A stretch of DNA of 64,000 nt from Heloderma charlesbogerti (GCA_026122225.1 JANEZZ010001642.1:930001-994000); one strand, 5' to 3'; shown: positions 1 to 12,054, counted from the stretch's first letter. Numbers and translations: made by a program. The notes: generated by a model not told the origin, from the letters alone.

Positions 1-396
1 GCAGGGATCTAACCTATGCCACTCTGACTGTGGAGAGGAAATCCATGGTGCCAATTTCTAGCTTTTCCCAAATGGAGTAACTCTGGAAGAGTTTCCAAGA
101 CCCAACTGGAGCCACTGCTCCTCTCTTCCTCATATCTCCAAGGGCAAAGGATGTGACAGAAGTCATTTAGAGGTGTTTCCTATCTTCCACATCTAATCTG
201 TCACAAATAGTTATGCTTGAACACTCCTCCAGTTAGGATTGATGGCAGTATGGATCGCACCTTCTTTCCACTCATTCTGATCGTGACCTTTGAATGATGC
301 CTTAAAAACCCTCTAGAGTTCTCAAGGCAGAGCAAGGGTTCTTGCTTCTGACAGGGAGAAAAAAAAAACAGGACTGGAGATAGGAGCTTATAAAGG

Positions 397-525
397 CAGG
401 GGTGGGCAACGTGTGGCCCTCCAGATGTTTTGGCCTATAACTCCCATCATTCCTCACCATTGGCTGTGCTGGCTAGGACTGATGGGAGTTGTAGGCCCAC
501 ACTGGAGAGCCACAAGTTACCCCTA
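397..525. repeat. Palindromic hAT-like MITE
   Basis: Inverted-repeat element beginning CAGGGGTGGGCAAC and ending near GTTACCCCTA, with the family core ACTCCCATC ... GATGGGAGTTGTAG. Flanks ATATAAAA and TTATAAAG agree at 6 of 8 positions, consistent with an eroded 8-bp hAT duplication. It lies in the intron downstream of exon 4 of the mucin-like gene. Confidence 0.7.
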
Positions 526-579
526 ATATAAAATCAGAGGTAGAGGCCCACCCAATGTGAATTTATTATAGGCACTCAC

Positions 580-746
580 CATAGGCAAATCCTGGAGTCG
601 CCGAAACTGTAGCCGACCACTGTGCTGGCGATACCTCAAGAAACCCAGAAGAGCCAGGATCCCTACTGTCACGATGAAGATGAAAATGAGAGTGATCACC
701 AGTGGGTCCTCACCAACTGGGCTGGCTTCTGGAATACTGGGTAAAT
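580..746 (-). CDS. Mucin-like type I membrane protein, exon 4 (transmembrane helix and start of cytoplasmic tail)
   Basis: Exon of 167 nt with acceptor CTCCTTGCAG before 746 and donor ATG/GTGAGT after 580. Entered in phase 1 it encodes a short juxtamembrane segment (DLPSIPEASPVGEDP), a hydrophobic helix of about 23 residues (LVITLIFIFIVTVGILAL begins it), then a basic stop-transfer tail (RYRQHSGRLQFRRLQDLPM). It leaves phase 0, so the remaining tail is encoded by at least one exon left of position 1. Total coding sequence in the window is 936 nt, 312 codons. Order of domains along the gene is signal peptide, mucin stalk, transmembrane helix, basic tail, which is a coherent type I membrane glycoprotein. 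The tail motif FRRLQDLPM should be diagnostic in a database search, but I cannot name the gene. Confidence 0.8.
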
Positions 747-876
747 CTGCAAGGAGGAAACGGAGAGATGGTGAAACAAAGATTATGACCCAGGGCTACA
801 GTGGCACATCCACACGTCTACCACCTACTTCAAAAATCCAACTTGAGCACACAAAGACACCGAAACCAATGATCCA

Positions 877-1012
877 CCTAGCTCAGTGTTGTCTACTCAG
901 ACCAGCAGTAGCACGGGGTTTTCCCAGCCCTACCTGGAGATGCCAGGGATTGAACCTGGGACCTTCTGCATGCAAAACACGCGCTCTGCCACTGAGCTAC
1001 AGCCTCTCCTGA
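877..1012 (-). repeat. tRNA-derived SINE fragment, minus orientation
   Basis: Reverse complement shows pol III promoter boxes typical of a tRNA head: an A-box-like TAGCTCAGTGGCAGAGCG and a B-box GGTTCAATCCC, followed by TGGCATCTCCAGG. The sequence continues without a tRNA 3' half, so it is a SINE and not a tRNA gene. It sits in the intron between exons 3 and 4 of the mucin-like gene. Confidence 0.75.
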
Positions 1013-1122
1013 AAAATATGTCTATATAACTACTTCCCTGACTTGCCAACAATATATCTAGTCCTCAACCCACTCTATTCCTGCTGTTCCTTGGTATAGG
1101 ATAAGGGTATTTAAGACTGTAC

Positions 1123-1422
1123 CTTCCCCATCAGCTACAGATGTCTTTTGTACATGGTTAGCTGGCTGCTCTGTTTCTGCTGGTGTGGCTCCCTGAGATA
1201 TGGGTGTGGAGGAGATAACCCCAGATGTTGATGCAGCAGTGCTAGATGCATTCTGTGTGAGTGCTCTTCCATCAGTAACAGTGGCACCTGGAGCTGTTGT
1301 GGATTCAGTAGCACTCTCCTCTGTGATAACTTCATGGTCTGTCACTGGCATGGTTTCTGGTCTTTCAGTAGACCCCAAGGTGTTGAATGTGGAAGACTCT
1401 GGCTGGGAAGTAGCTGTTGGCC
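1123..1422 (-). CDS. Mucin-like type I membrane protein, exon 3 (Ser/Thr-rich ectodomain)
   Basis: Second mucin exon, 300 nt (100 codons), phase 1-1. The acceptor TTTCTCTACAG precedes 1422 and the donor GGGGAAG/GTACAG follows 1123. The translation is acidic and rich in Thr, Ser, Ala and Glu (for example STAASTSGVISSTPISQG), has the sequon NAS, and ends in an acidic segment (VADGEG) before the membrane-proximal exon. Like exon 2 it has no Cys and no recognisable fold, which fits an extended O-glycosylated stalk. The two mucin exons are separated by a 2-kb intron containing an L2-type LINE fragment. The reading frame is uninterrupted and joins in frame to both neighbours, which argues against a pseudogene. 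Confidence 0.78.
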
Positions 1423-2184
1423 CTGTAGAGAAACATCCAAAAGTGAATCAAGAGAAAAAAGTCCTGGTTCTTTCCAGCTCAGGAATAAATGAGGAGAGTT
1501 CAGTGTGGCCAGTTTCTCTCTTACCATTACTACAGTTCTAGCACATGGGCAGAGCAGGCTCCAGAATGAGATGGATACCAAACTGGTAAACAGATGCACA
1601 GCATTGGCTAAGACACTAATGGGTGCTCAGCAACCATTGCCATTATTTGGTTTACGATGGCAAGCATGCTGTGACACATACATGCATGTGTGTGCTAGAT
1701 CTCTGTGCTCTGTATAGAGTGAAGCCTAGATAATTTATTCAGATTGTACAATCTGAGCTTTCTGACTTGTACAGACTGGGAACGTTAAACTGGAAATCTG
1801 GGCAGCTGGAGCGTGCCCTGCCTACCCTCCACTCAAGAATGAGTAGAAATGGGTTGCAACTGAAAACTCAACTCTTTAGTTTCAAACAGGCATCAGAGAT
1901 CATCTCCTCTGTTATTAGGTGCCTGAAGATGGGAACTGAACTAGCATACCTTACCCGATATGAGCCAGGCAAGTGCCTCTCAGAACATTGCAGCATCAGC
2001 TATTTCCCCTCCCATTGTCACCAATAGGTTCCTTCAGAAAAACTATTCTTTATCCTGAAATGATAAAGACATACTAGACTCCCCCAGTATGTAATGTTCC
2101 CTGCTTATCATAAGCGACCCTGCAGCATAGGTTGCTGAGATGTTTTCTCATCCTTTGAGGCTTGGTGAACATTTACTTAATTTT

Positions 2185-3345
2185 TTTTATCTTTAATCCA
2201 CTCAATAACCAATGTTCTCTGGGTGGATTACAAACAGTTAAAAGACAAATGCCATACATTCTAACTTGACCCCGTTTCTACAAGTTAGACAGTGGCTCTA
2301 ATATAGGGGCACAGCTATGGACTTGTTAAACATGACTTTTAAGAAGTCTGGACCTAATTCTGCCATTTCCTATCAAGTGGAGCTTCTGCTGACCCTTATA
2401 TCCAGTGTTTATCCAGATAGCAGACACGCATATCGAAACAATATCCCATGACCTGATTAAAAACCTATCATAGGCTGCTAAATGCCTAGGAGTAGAGGAA
2501 GGTCTTAAGGCACCGAAAATATAAATATTGGCACCAGATGGGCCTTGCTGAGGAGTTCATTCCATAATTGAGGGGCCACCACCGAGACAGCCCTCTCCCT
2601 TGCTGTCACCTTTCAAGCCTCCCTCGAAGGAGGCACCTGGAGGAGGGCCATAGACTACAAGTGTAGTGTACAGGTAGGTTCATGCCAGGAGGTATTGTGG
2701 TCCTGAGCCATGTAAAGCTTTATAGGTCAAAATCAGCACCTTGAATTGGGGTCAGAAACACAGGCAGCCAATGCAAGCAATGTTTGGACCTTCTTGTCCC
2801 CGTTATCAATCTGGCCGCCACATTTTGCACAAGCTGCAGCATAGGCAACTGAAGCCAGGTTATTGTTGTCCAGATAGGGGTGTAGCTTGGCCACCAACCA
2901 AAGGTGGTAAAAGGCACTCCATGTCACTGAGGCCACATGAGCCCCATGTGACAAAGATGGCTCTAGGAGAAACCCCAGGCTGCACACCTGCTCCTTCAGG
3001 GAGAGTGCAACCCATCCAGAACAGATTGAGCACCCTCAGTCCAGTCAGAAAAAACACCTACCAACAGCATCTCAGGTTTGTCTAGATTGAGCTGCTGTTC
3101 ATTAGCCTTCATTTAGTCCATTGTTGCAGTGAGACACTGATCTAGCACATCCACAACCTCATCTGATGAAGATGAAAAGGAGAAATAGAGCTGTGTGTCA
3201 TCAGCATACTGAGGACAATGCTCTCCAAAACTCCAGATGACCCATTCAGCAGTTAAGCCAATCATGTTATCCTCAGCTTTACAGACAAGGAGAACTGAAG
3301 GACGTTTCATATGGCAATCCTTCTCCACTGAGACAGCACAGAATC
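2185..3345 (-). mobile_element. L2-clade LINE fragment (reverse transcriptase and 3' end)
   Basis: On the minus strand a broken reading frame contains the reverse-transcriptase catalytic motif YADDTQLYFSF (about 3190-3230), then downstream LNLDKPE, and the L2-type C-terminal motif [17 protein letters not shown] followed by LHWLPV. The 3' end is near 2190 (revcomp AACTGTTTGTAATCCACCCAGAG). Frameshifts and deletions make it inactive. It is 5' truncated and lies in intron 2 of the mucin-like gene. Confidence 0.8.
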
Positions 3346-3482
3346 AAAAGTAGGTCTAATTTTACTTTTATGTTACTTGCAAATTCTGTCTACCCCATAT
3401 CCCACATTTTTTGTTTTGTCCTGGTAAGTTTTGTCTTAAGCTACATGCCATGAGAAATGGTTGGATGACTCTGTTGCCTTAC

Positions 3483-3872
3483 CTTGTATCTCCTTTGACG
3501 GAGAGGTTTCTGTAACCATGGTGTTAGTGCTGGAAATAACCCAAGATGTGGTATTGATGGGCTCTGCATCATCCTGGCCAGACTGCTTAGCTTCCATGAA
3601 GTTTGCAGTTGGAGTAGGAAGTGAAGGGATGTCACTGCTACTATTGGCTACGTGTTCTGCAGTCTGTAGTCTTGTGGCTTTTAAGGAGCTGAGTGTGGTG
3701 GGAGCCAGTGTTTTGTTTGGGCTGGAGCTACTGTCATTTAACTGTGAACCACCTGCGGTACTGCTGTCCACACTGATGACAGTAGGGGGGGCAATTGTCC
3801 AGGAGCTGAGGCTGCCAGCCTCACTGTGGGGAAGCACGGTAGGTGGGGTTGTTGACAAATTCTGCCCATTTC
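3483..3872 (-). CDS. Mucin-like type I membrane protein, exon 2 (Ser/Thr-rich ectodomain)
   Basis: Open exon of 390 nt with clean splice signals: acceptor CTGTACTAG before 3872 and donor CAAG/GTAAGG after 3483. It is phase 1 at both ends, so it encodes exactly 130 codons. The product is rich in Ser, Thr, Pro and Ala, with sequons NLS, NDS, NKT, NSS and NTT and no Cys, as expected of a densely O-glycosylated mucin stalk. No globular domain is visible. Composition resembles sialomucins in general, but I cannot match it to a named member such as CD34, podocalyxin, endomucin or PARM1. It follows the signal-peptide exon (phase 1 to phase 1) and precedes a second mucin exon at 1422-1123. Symmetrical 1-1 exons can be added or lost without shifting the frame, so exon-skipping isoforms are possible. 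Confidence 0.78.
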
Positions 3873-4969
3873 CTAGTACAGGGGAAAAAATAAAGGAAAG
3901 CTAAAATCACTGGCATCCCTGTTAACATATCAGCTTGCCTAGAAGGTCAGCTGTTGCCAGCAAGGGGAAATGAGGGAAAGGGAAGGAGCAGAGCCCACAT
4001 AACAAATAAGTTGCTGTAAAAAGCAAAGCGGGGTGGAGAAGTAGCTCTTATTAACCTCCTAGTCATACTACAGCCATCCTGGTCTTTGCAGAATGGAAAT
4101 AATTTCTTCCAAACCACAGCAACCCCACATCCCCAAATATAAGGTGTGACAAAATATAAGCTTTCCTACTATGGAAAAGGAGATCAAGCTGTGTATGATC
4201 ACCAGTGGTAATTGCCGGGCATAAAACCAGGGAGAAATTAGAGTTACCAAGTCATGAATTTGAAGGTATGCCATTTCCCTTGAGATACATATGCAGCCGT
4301 GCTTACTGAAATGTTTTCTGGGGCTGTTCACCTTCCCTTTGCAAAATATAATGTAAGGGGATAAATACATACATAGATTAGGCTAAAGTTGAAGTCCAAA
4401 TAACTCCTATCCCTGGGGTATGGTTACAGGTCTTCAGGATCTCAAAGTTATATTCAATATGATACGCCCATGTCCACCTGCCGTAAGAATTCGTATAAAC
4501 TCATCCTTCAAGTATCAGTCCTTATGTCGCCAAAATGGCACCATCGATGCATGAGAGGGAGATATCAACAGGCCTGGGGGTGTGGCAAGGTTTGCAGAAG
4601 TACACTGCATCTTTTTTGGGGGGGGGAATCCTAAAGTGGAGGGGGATTGAGCATGCTTAGTGGGCATGGAATGCTGACTGACTGTTGTGGTGTGGGCTGG
4701 GGGAGAGAAAACCAGGGGTGAGGGAGAGGAATGGAGTATTCTGGAAGAAGCCGTGTCTGGCTGTGTGCACCCTGAACATTCCATGGTGCAGTATTTTGTT
4801 GCAAGTCCCACTTGTTGAATGCGAAATGCTCTCTCTAGAAAATTCCAAGTAAGGTGTCATATGCACTTACTACCCAGTGTTGCCCTTGTGACAACACTGG
4901 GTAGTAAAGAATCATCCAGAACTACAGTAAATAGGTTCTCCTTCCATAAAACACCCACCCACTTATATA

Positions 4970-6618
4970 CAGTCAGGGCCAGAAATATTGGAACAAGGAT
5001 AACTGTTTTGGCAGTTGGCCTCTGTACACCACCACATTGAAGCTGAAAAGAAACACACCCAGCTGGGAGCGAAGTCAGGACTTTCAGCTGTAATTCAAGG
5101 GGTTTGACAAAAGTGGGGCACCAACCATTCAGGAAGGACAGCCAGTGGCATACACCCCCCCCCCATCATTGGTGGCTCATAAGTAATGGAACAAACCAAC
5201 CTCATTTCAAACTTAAGGATCGCCTTTAATACCTGGATGAAAATCCTTTGCAGTCAGTGACTGCCTGAAGTCTGGAACCCATGGACATGACCAAAAGCTG
5301 AGTTTCCTCCCTCAAGATGCTTTGCCAGGCCTTTAGTGCAGCTGCCTTCAGCTGCTGCTTGTTTGTGGGTCTTTCTGCCTTCAGTCTTGCCTTCAGTAAG
5401 TGAAAAGCATGCTCTATTGGGTTGAGATCAGGTGACTGACTTGGCCATTGAAGAACATCCCACTTCTTTGCCTGGAGAAACTCTTGGGTAGCTTTTGCTG
5501 TATGTTTTGGGTCATTATCCATCTGCAATATGAAGCGGCGTCCTATCAGTTTGGCAGCATTCGGCTGAATCTGAGCAGAAAGTATAGCCCTATACACTTC
5601 AGAATTCATCCTGCTGCTTTTATCAGCACTCAGGTCATCAATAAACACCAGTGTCCTGTTTCCATTGGCAGCCATACATGCCCATGCCATAACACTGCCT
5701 CCACCATGTTTGACAGATGATGTGGTATGCTTTGGATCATGAGCTGTTCCTTTCCTTCTCCATACTTTCCCCATCATTCTGGTACAAGTTAATCTTGGTT
5801 TCATCAGTCCAAAGAAACTTATTCCAGAACTGGGCAGACTTTTTTAGGTGTTTGCTGGCAAAGGCTAATCTGGCCTGTCTGTTCTTGAGCATTACCAGTG
5901 GTTTGCACCTTGTTGTGAAGCCTCTGTATTTACATTCATAAAGCTGTCTCTTGACTGTCAATGTTGACAATGACATGCCTACCTCCGCAAGAGCGTTCTT
6001 GACCTGGCTAGATGTTGTAAAAGGGTTCCTCTTCACCATAAGCAGAATTCTGCAGTCATCCATTTTAGTTGTCTTCCGTGGTCTTCCAGGCCTTTTGCTG
6101 TTGCTGAGCTTTCCAGTTAATTCCTTCTTTTTCAGGATGTTCCAAACTGTTGTGTTGGCCACTCCCACTGTTTTTGCTATCTCTCTGATGGGTTTATTTT
6201 GTTTCTTCAGCCTAATGATGGCCTCCTTCACTCGCATGGACACCTCTTTGGACTTCATGCTGGGAGTTCCAGTGAACAGCTACCAAATGCAAATGTGACA
6301 CTCAGAACCACCTCCAGGCCTTTTATCTGCTTTATTGGTCATGGGGTACCCAGGAAACAGCCCACACCTGGCCATGAAGCTGCTTGTCAGCCATTCATTC
6401 CATCACTTATGAGCCAGCAACGATGGGGGGGTGTATATGCCATTGGCTGTACTTCCTGAATGGTTAGTGCCCCACTTTTGTCAAACCCCTTGAATTACAG
6501 CTGAAAGTCCTGACTTCGCTCCCATCTGGGTGTGTTTCCTTTCAACTTCAATGTGGTGGTATACAAAGGCCAACTGCCAAAACAGTTATCCTTGTTCCAA
6601 TATTTCTGGCCCTAACTG
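4970..6618 (-). mobile_element. Tc1-like DNA transposon with about 220-bp terminal inverted repeats
   Basis: The element is 1,649 bp and flanked by TA (4968-4969 and 6619-6620). Inverted repeats begin CAGTCAGGGCCAGAAATATT on the left and match the reverse complement of the right end for about 220 bp, to about 5194 and 6399, with few differences. Each arm carries two copies of a TTGGAACAA-like direct repeat, one at the tip and one at the inner edge (about 5186), an IR/DR layout typical of Tc1 relatives. The transposase is on the minus strand between the arms. Near-identical arms and a transposase with a single frame break imply a recent insertion. It lies in intron 1 of the mucin-like gene. 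Confidence 0.93.
5226..6258 (-). pseudogene. Tc1-like transposase (DD34E), broken by one frameshift
   Basis: Minus-strand transposase starting at 6258 (MKSKEVSMRVKEAIIRL). The N-terminal part has helix-turn-helix character (IREIAKTVGVANTTVWNIL), a GRPRKTT linker and the first catalytic Asp in LWTDETK. After a one-base change of frame at a run of four C on plus (about 5773-5776) the frame continues with the second Asp in MDNDPKHT and the Glu in SPDLNPIEHAF, giving DD34E spacing, and ends FSSRY at 5226. Total coding length of about 340 residues equals the usual Tc1 transposase. The break lies in a homopolymer, so a sequencing error is possible. The encoded enzyme would cut and paste the element at TA dinucleotides. 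Confidence 0.9.
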
Positions 6619-6619
6619 T

Positions 6620-7885
6620 ATATAACACCTCAATGGAGTGTGGGACTGTAGAACAAACAGGATGAGGCTGTGTGAGGGTCAGAGATGGAGGCGGCAACTC
6701 ATAATAACGGACTTGTGGGTTCCTCAGCTATTTGTCTGGCCACAGCAGTAACAGGACCAGCTTTTCCTTCTTAGAGTAACACAACCACTGGGGCAAAGGA
6801 AAGCTGTGACTGTACAGTGAGGAAACCAGGGAGAAGAGCTAAACATAAGCAGTGCTGGCTAACAGTCACCCATTAACCTGTTCCTAGCTTTGAGCTGCAA
6901 TAATACTACTTTATGAAGAGGCAAAGCAAAAATAAATGGGAAAGGCTAGTCAGCTTCCACTTCATTTTCAGTAAAGGGTGAACTTTTGCCCATACAACGG
7001 CTGCTTTCTTTATGTTGCCCTTGAACCTCAGCCTGGCATTAAAGTTGTGCCCTTGTTATCATTGCAGTAGAACCTAGAAGGTGCCCCAAGTGGAATAAGG
7101 ACCTTGTATTTTCCATATGATGTACAAAATCAAAAAAGGTCCAACAAACAAACAAAAAGAGATGGGTAAATATGAAAAGGGAAGAAACCACACAGAACTT
7201 GCTCACATGATAAAGCAGGAGTTAAAACTGAATTCCCACTCTCCATCCAGTGCCACAAGCCACAGAATTACAGTTTCTCAATAACCCTTTTACTCGTTAT
7301 ATTTCAGTCTTTGGTCTCTGATGAGGCAACCATTCCTACCAGGCCTGAAGTTACTCCTGTATTGCAGAAACACACACAAGCACAGCTGGACCGGCATCTT
7401 CATCTAGACATAACACACAGACACTCTGCTTGGGACAAGGAATCATGGGAAATTCACAACACAGAGTCTCTACAGCATGTTAAAATGGGTCTCTGTGTAT
7501 GGAATATGGTGTGTGCTTGCATGAGACAGCTCCTATTCTGAGATGGCCCCCAATGCTGTTTTCTCTTGAATTAAAATGTTTAGTTGTATTGATCTCAGCA
7601 AAGTGTTGGACTAACCCACCCACTCTGAGGGAGGGGAAGGATAGTCTCTGGCTATCGTGAGGTGAGCACAGATTATCTTCTTGGGCCAAGAAGAAACAGG
7701 ATCCCCTATCCTTTGATGCCTTACTGTGATTGAGATACTTGGTTCTTTTTATAATGGCTAGGAAAACAGTGACATGTGGTTGTCAAGGCCTTGGTGGTGG
7801 TTGCATTTGGCAGGTTACCCTTCTCGAAGGCACAGGAGCCCTATACAACAGCTTCATCCTTATGTAGTTAGGAAAAGGCACTGGA
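6620..7885. other. Intron 1 DNA of the mucin-like gene, no feature recognised
   Basis: Single-copy-looking AT-rich sequence. Short open frames such as the one at 7311-7541 have no recognisable domain, no flanking splice signals I trust and no coding-like composition. Confidence 0.5.
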
Positions 7886-8105
7886 AACCTTTAATCATAA
7901 TGATCTTCCAGTGATCTATAGATAGTTTGATATTTCTGGAGTTTTAATGTCTGTGGAAATTTTCATTGCTGTTAGATTTGTTATATTGGTTTTATTCTCT
8001 GCTGCTGTGTCACACTGTATTTAGATTTTATGGTTTTGCCTTTATGTTATTGTCTTACTTTTATTATTAGGGCAGCATATAAATATAGTAAATAAATGGA
8101 AAAGG
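7885..8105 (+). repeat. LINE 3' end fragment
   Basis: T-rich 3' UTR-like sequence ending in GGGCAGCATATAAATATAGTAAATAAATGG, the usual form of a CR1/L2 group 3' terminus. No coding part remains. Confidence 0.45.
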
Positions 8106-8139
8106 TGCTGGGATGAATAGAATTCCTCCCAATTTTTTT

Positions 8140-9600
8140 TTATCAGGTTGTATGATAATTCAAGTATATGTGTCAAGAGTTACTACAGGGAGAAGTTTAG
8201 TGAAAGCCATTACTGTGAATAAGGGAGTGTGACAGGGGTGCCTGTTGACACTGCTTTTATTTAATCTGTATTTTATATAGTGTATTCTCTTTCTGGTATA
8301 GAGGTTTTTCCTCTCTAGTTAAGAGATAGGAGTATTTCCATTTCATTATATGCTAATGACACTATTCTTCTGTCATATACCCAGTTGGGGATGCATAGAC
8401 ATTTGAGAGTCTTAAGCTCAAATTGCACTAGGGAACTTTTATAGGTTATTCCAAAATTAAAATTCTGATGTTTGGAAAGAACGGAAGAAAAACCCATGGA
8501 AATTGGGTAATCAGTTGCTGGAGCAGGTTGTCTCATATAAATTATTAGGTGCAATGTCTAAAAATTCTGGATTCTGTTCTGCTCATTTGAAAGCCACTGC
8601 ACTGGCAGCTAGTGTAGCTGCTAATGCTATTTTTCACTTCTTGGCTGGATCAGGTGGGAAGCTGGTGAGCCATGGGGCCCCTGTGTGGGTTCATTCAGAT
8701 ATTATGGCCCTGGAATCAGAACAGCATAAATTTCTGTCTAGAGCCCTGGAGTTCCTGGATCCACTTCCGAGGCAATTTTCTGAAGGGAGCCAGCCTGTTG
8801 TTCAGTGGTAACTTTAGCTCAGAAGGCAGCTACTTATTTTTGGCTTAAGATAATTTTTCAACAGGCCTCTCCACTTTTACTGGCATTTAAAGACATGGGT
8901 GTAGAATCATAGGGCACCGAAATGCGTGAAATCATTCCTACATTGGGGTTCTCAGTGGGCTATTTGATTGCAAGGGGCTATGACAGTGCCCATCTGGAAG
9001 TCTCAAGACGTTCCAGATTACTACTACATTAGTGGACAAGTGTTATTCAAACATGCTGTATAAAGATTTTACAGCCCTTCCAGGAAAATTGCCCCCCCAT
9101 ATTTATCTTTTATCTGCCCATATAGTTTTAGATAGCTCTTAACTAAATGTAGATTAAACACCTTACAGTTAATGGAGGTTAAGGGACACTATAGTGGCCA
9201 ACATAGGATGAACAGACATTGTCAATTTGGTTGCCAAAAGGTTGAGGACTCAGTAGATTGATCATGTTACTGCTGGTATTAGAAGTAACTCCTCTTTAAA
9301 CAAAATCTTATTTTTATTGGCTAGTACAGGTTATTTTGTGACATACCACACTGCTAAATTTGTTAAGTTGGCTCTAGGAAAAAGGAAGTTTTATTTTGAC
9401 AGATAATATGGTTTATGATTTTAATTATTTTAATTAGTTTGGGTATACAAATCATCAGCTGAAAGTTTGTTAAATTATTGCTTATTTTCCTATGATATTT
9501 AATTTGATTTTTATGTTGACTTTGTATTTTTCTTGGTTTGTATTTTAGTCTCTTGTATATGCAAAAGCCTGGTTGACTATCAAACAATAAACTGAACTGA
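8140..9600 (+). mobile_element. Degenerate LINE, reverse transcriptase to 3' end, clade uncertain
   Basis: Plus-strand fragments include a GV-QGCLLTLLLFNLY-like block (about 8224-8272) and ISLYANDTILL (about 8336-8370), a decayed YxDD catalytic motif, then a longer open stretch at 8503-8811 with LLEQVVSYKLLGAMSKNSG, which resembles the post-RT YKYLG region of non-LTR elements. It ends about 9600 in an AATAAACTGAACTGAAACT tail. Many stops and frameshifts. The motif order is right for a LINE, but I cannot assign the clade. Confidence 0.6.
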
Positions 9601-9764
9601 AACTGGGTAAATAAAGCAACTGAAAGAAAAACCAATTCTGCCCATTCAGCAATTTGGTAATCCCAGACATTACCATCTCTGTCTCATTCAGCAAATGCCA
9701 CTGGATTAGAGACCAGCCTTTTCCCATCAGCCCGATATGGGAGTAATTCAATAAATTCTATTCA

Positions 9765-9861
9765 GGTCTCCCATCAGCCTGAAGCAATATGGGTAATGGT
9801 CCCGAGTGCTGGGAGTTGTAGTCCAAAACTTCTGGAGGGCATCAAATTGGGGAAGGCTGGA
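9765..9861. repeat. Partial palindromic hAT-like MITE
   Basis: Only one arm is well preserved: GGGAGTTGTAGTCCAAAACT, TCTGGAGGGCATCA, then TTGGGGAAGGCTG. The opposite arm is diverged or lost. Confidence 0.55.
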
Positions 9862-9864
9862 TTA

Positions 9865-11440
9865 GAACATGATTTAGAGAGAGAGAGCGCGCTTTTCACT
9901 GTATGGCAAATAACTTGTTTGCTCATTTTAACTTTCAAGACATTCCTAATGCGGGGGGATTTCAGTGGCAGTTAGCACTGGGTGAACCACTGGAACACAT
10001 TTCCTTTCACCGTAGTGAAGAGTCTTGCAAAGTCTTTCCCTACCAGTATTTAAAATGGATGACAGGACACTGGAATGTCTACACTAGAGATCAGCAAGTG
10101 CTCACAATTCTATGGGTCTCTGGACCTTGGCCTCCCTTGGTAGGTAACTTTAGGGGGCTTTTCAGAGAGGACAGCTCTGAAAATCTGACAACCCAGACCA
10201 GCAATGTTTCCAAGGGCATGGGTTGGATTTGGTTGGAAGAGAGGACTACAAATGCCCCGGGCTCATAATAAAGAGAAGCCACCAAAAAAAGGGAAAACAG
10301 ATTTTGCAACTAGAATAAAAGTGGAGAAATCTTTCCGTTACATCAGCAGTCATTTGATAAAACTTTGTTATGCTCAGTAGCTGCAGTGGATTCTTTAGGC
10401 TGAAACATCCATCAAGGCACAACTATTTCACCCTCTACTAACCCGAGGATGCAATATTAAGATACTGGCCTCTGTCTGAAATGTGTATACCATCATGTAA
10501 CAGTATGAATCATATAATCTGGCTGTGGTTTAATCATACATCTGTAAACATCAATTTATATATTTTTAAAAGTAAGTTTCCCATGACAATGGCAGCAGAG
10601 ATGACCCCAACAAAGAGGGAACAGTTACACAAGACTTACAAACTAGAAGTGGTTTGAGTGCAGTGGTTCATAGCCAGGGATGAGCACAATCTCCTTCTCC
10701 AATTGGCTCCTGCAACTAAACACTACACTCCCTCCTTCCCTCAGCACTGTCTTATTCTTTGGGTGATGCGGGGAGTGGTTATAAGCGGTCAAAACACCCA
10801 AATTTTATGCAAGAGTAAAGCAAGCAAATGAGCAAAACACCCACCCACCTGCCACCTATATACAGTTGCTGAATTTTAGACTAAACATTCAAGGGTTCTG
10901 GTTAAAACTCTCACATTTCTTTTGTATCTTTAAAAAAAGAAGAGTTTCTACAGCTCTTTGTCTCCCTGGGCCTTTCTGGCTGGACCAAGCTGGGGATCTG
11001 AAGAACCATTTGCTGATCCTGAGCCTTATAAACCTGGGGCACAGTCAGCTCAGGCAATATGCCTCAGAGCACAGGCTTTAGGGAAAGGCTGCCTCTTCCT
11101 GCCAAGTGTAACTAATAATTATGAGACAAATTAAACCTTCAGCAGTAGTAATGAAAAACTCACTGAAGAATGGTACCTTAGAGACCACGGACAGCAAGCC
11201 CATTTTATACTATTTCAACAGTCACACTCAGAAGCTTCTGGTTCTAGTGGCACAACACTTCCTCTGTTGTTTTCTATTCTGGGAGTTCAAAGTGCTTCCA
11301 GCGTGGGTGTTTGGAAAGAAGGTGGTGTGCAGATCTTCGCTAAAGGTGGCATTAAACTTTACAAGAACATGGAGCTGCCGCTCAGAATGGCAACCCCATG
11401 TCAAATCCCGTTCTGCAAAACTTGATATTTAACTTTATTT
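9865..11440. other. Intron 1 DNA, no feature recognised
   Basis: The largest open frame (9903-10268) has no known motif and no support as an exon. Nothing else is recognisable except AT-rich sequence. Confidence 0.5.
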
Positions 11441-11448
11441 ATTTACAA

Positions 11449-11553
11449 CAGCCTTCCTCAACCTGGTGTCCTCCAGATGTGTTGGACTTCAACCCTCAGC
11501 ATTAGGAGTTGTAGTCCCAACACATCTGGAGGACACCAGGTTGGGGAAGGCTG
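11449..11553. repeat. Palindromic hAT-like MITE, nearly perfect inverted repeat
   Basis: A 105-bp element. The left arm CAGCCTTCCTCAACCTGGTG pairs with the right arm ending CACCAGGTTGGGGAAGGCTG; arms of about 50 bp cover almost the whole element. Flanking octamers ATTTACAA (11441-11448) and ATTTAGAA (11554-11561) match 7 of 8, the hAT signature. It has no coding capacity. Confidence 0.85.
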
Positions 11554-12054
11554 ATTTAGAACACTTGTAGCCCAACTTTTAATTTCCCCCAAATCTAACC
11601 AGGTAGCTTTTAACATGAATTCAACTTGCCCCATGTCCTTACATCATAACACCAAGTGTTTCCTCATCCCGGCTGACCAATTATATGGTCTGGTTGCAGG
11701 GTAGGGAAACGCAGAATATAATGGTGGAGGGTGGTGGCTCTGATGTCAGTGGGGCAGTGAATCCGCTCCAGTTTTCAGTCAGAAACTGAAGCTGTCCAAG
11801 GCACTTCACGACTCGGATGGCTCCTTTAGAGTTCTGACTGAAACCCAGAGCAGATTCACTGCCTCACTGACATCGCAGCCACCATCCTCCACTGGAATAT
11901 AATGTCAAGACGAGAAACCACCGAACAATCTGTCAGGGAAAGGGGGCATGGCCGCCAGGGGAACCCTGGAGGGCAGTATTGGTACTCTATGGGGGCCAGA
12001 TTTACCCCTGGGCCTAAGGTTTTGCACCGCTGATATACATTATCACAGTAATCT

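Noticed and set aside
877..1012. Possible tRNA gene
   Set aside because: A and B boxes are present but there is no acceptor stem or complete cloverleaf; the same sequence recurs at 35290, so it is a SINE.
5951..6298. Plus-strand hydrophobic open frame
   Set aside because: It is the antisense shadow of the Tc1-like transposase.
9903..10268. 121-codon open frame on plus
   Set aside because: No recognisable domain, no convincing splice signals and arbitrary composition inside an intron of the opposite-strand gene.
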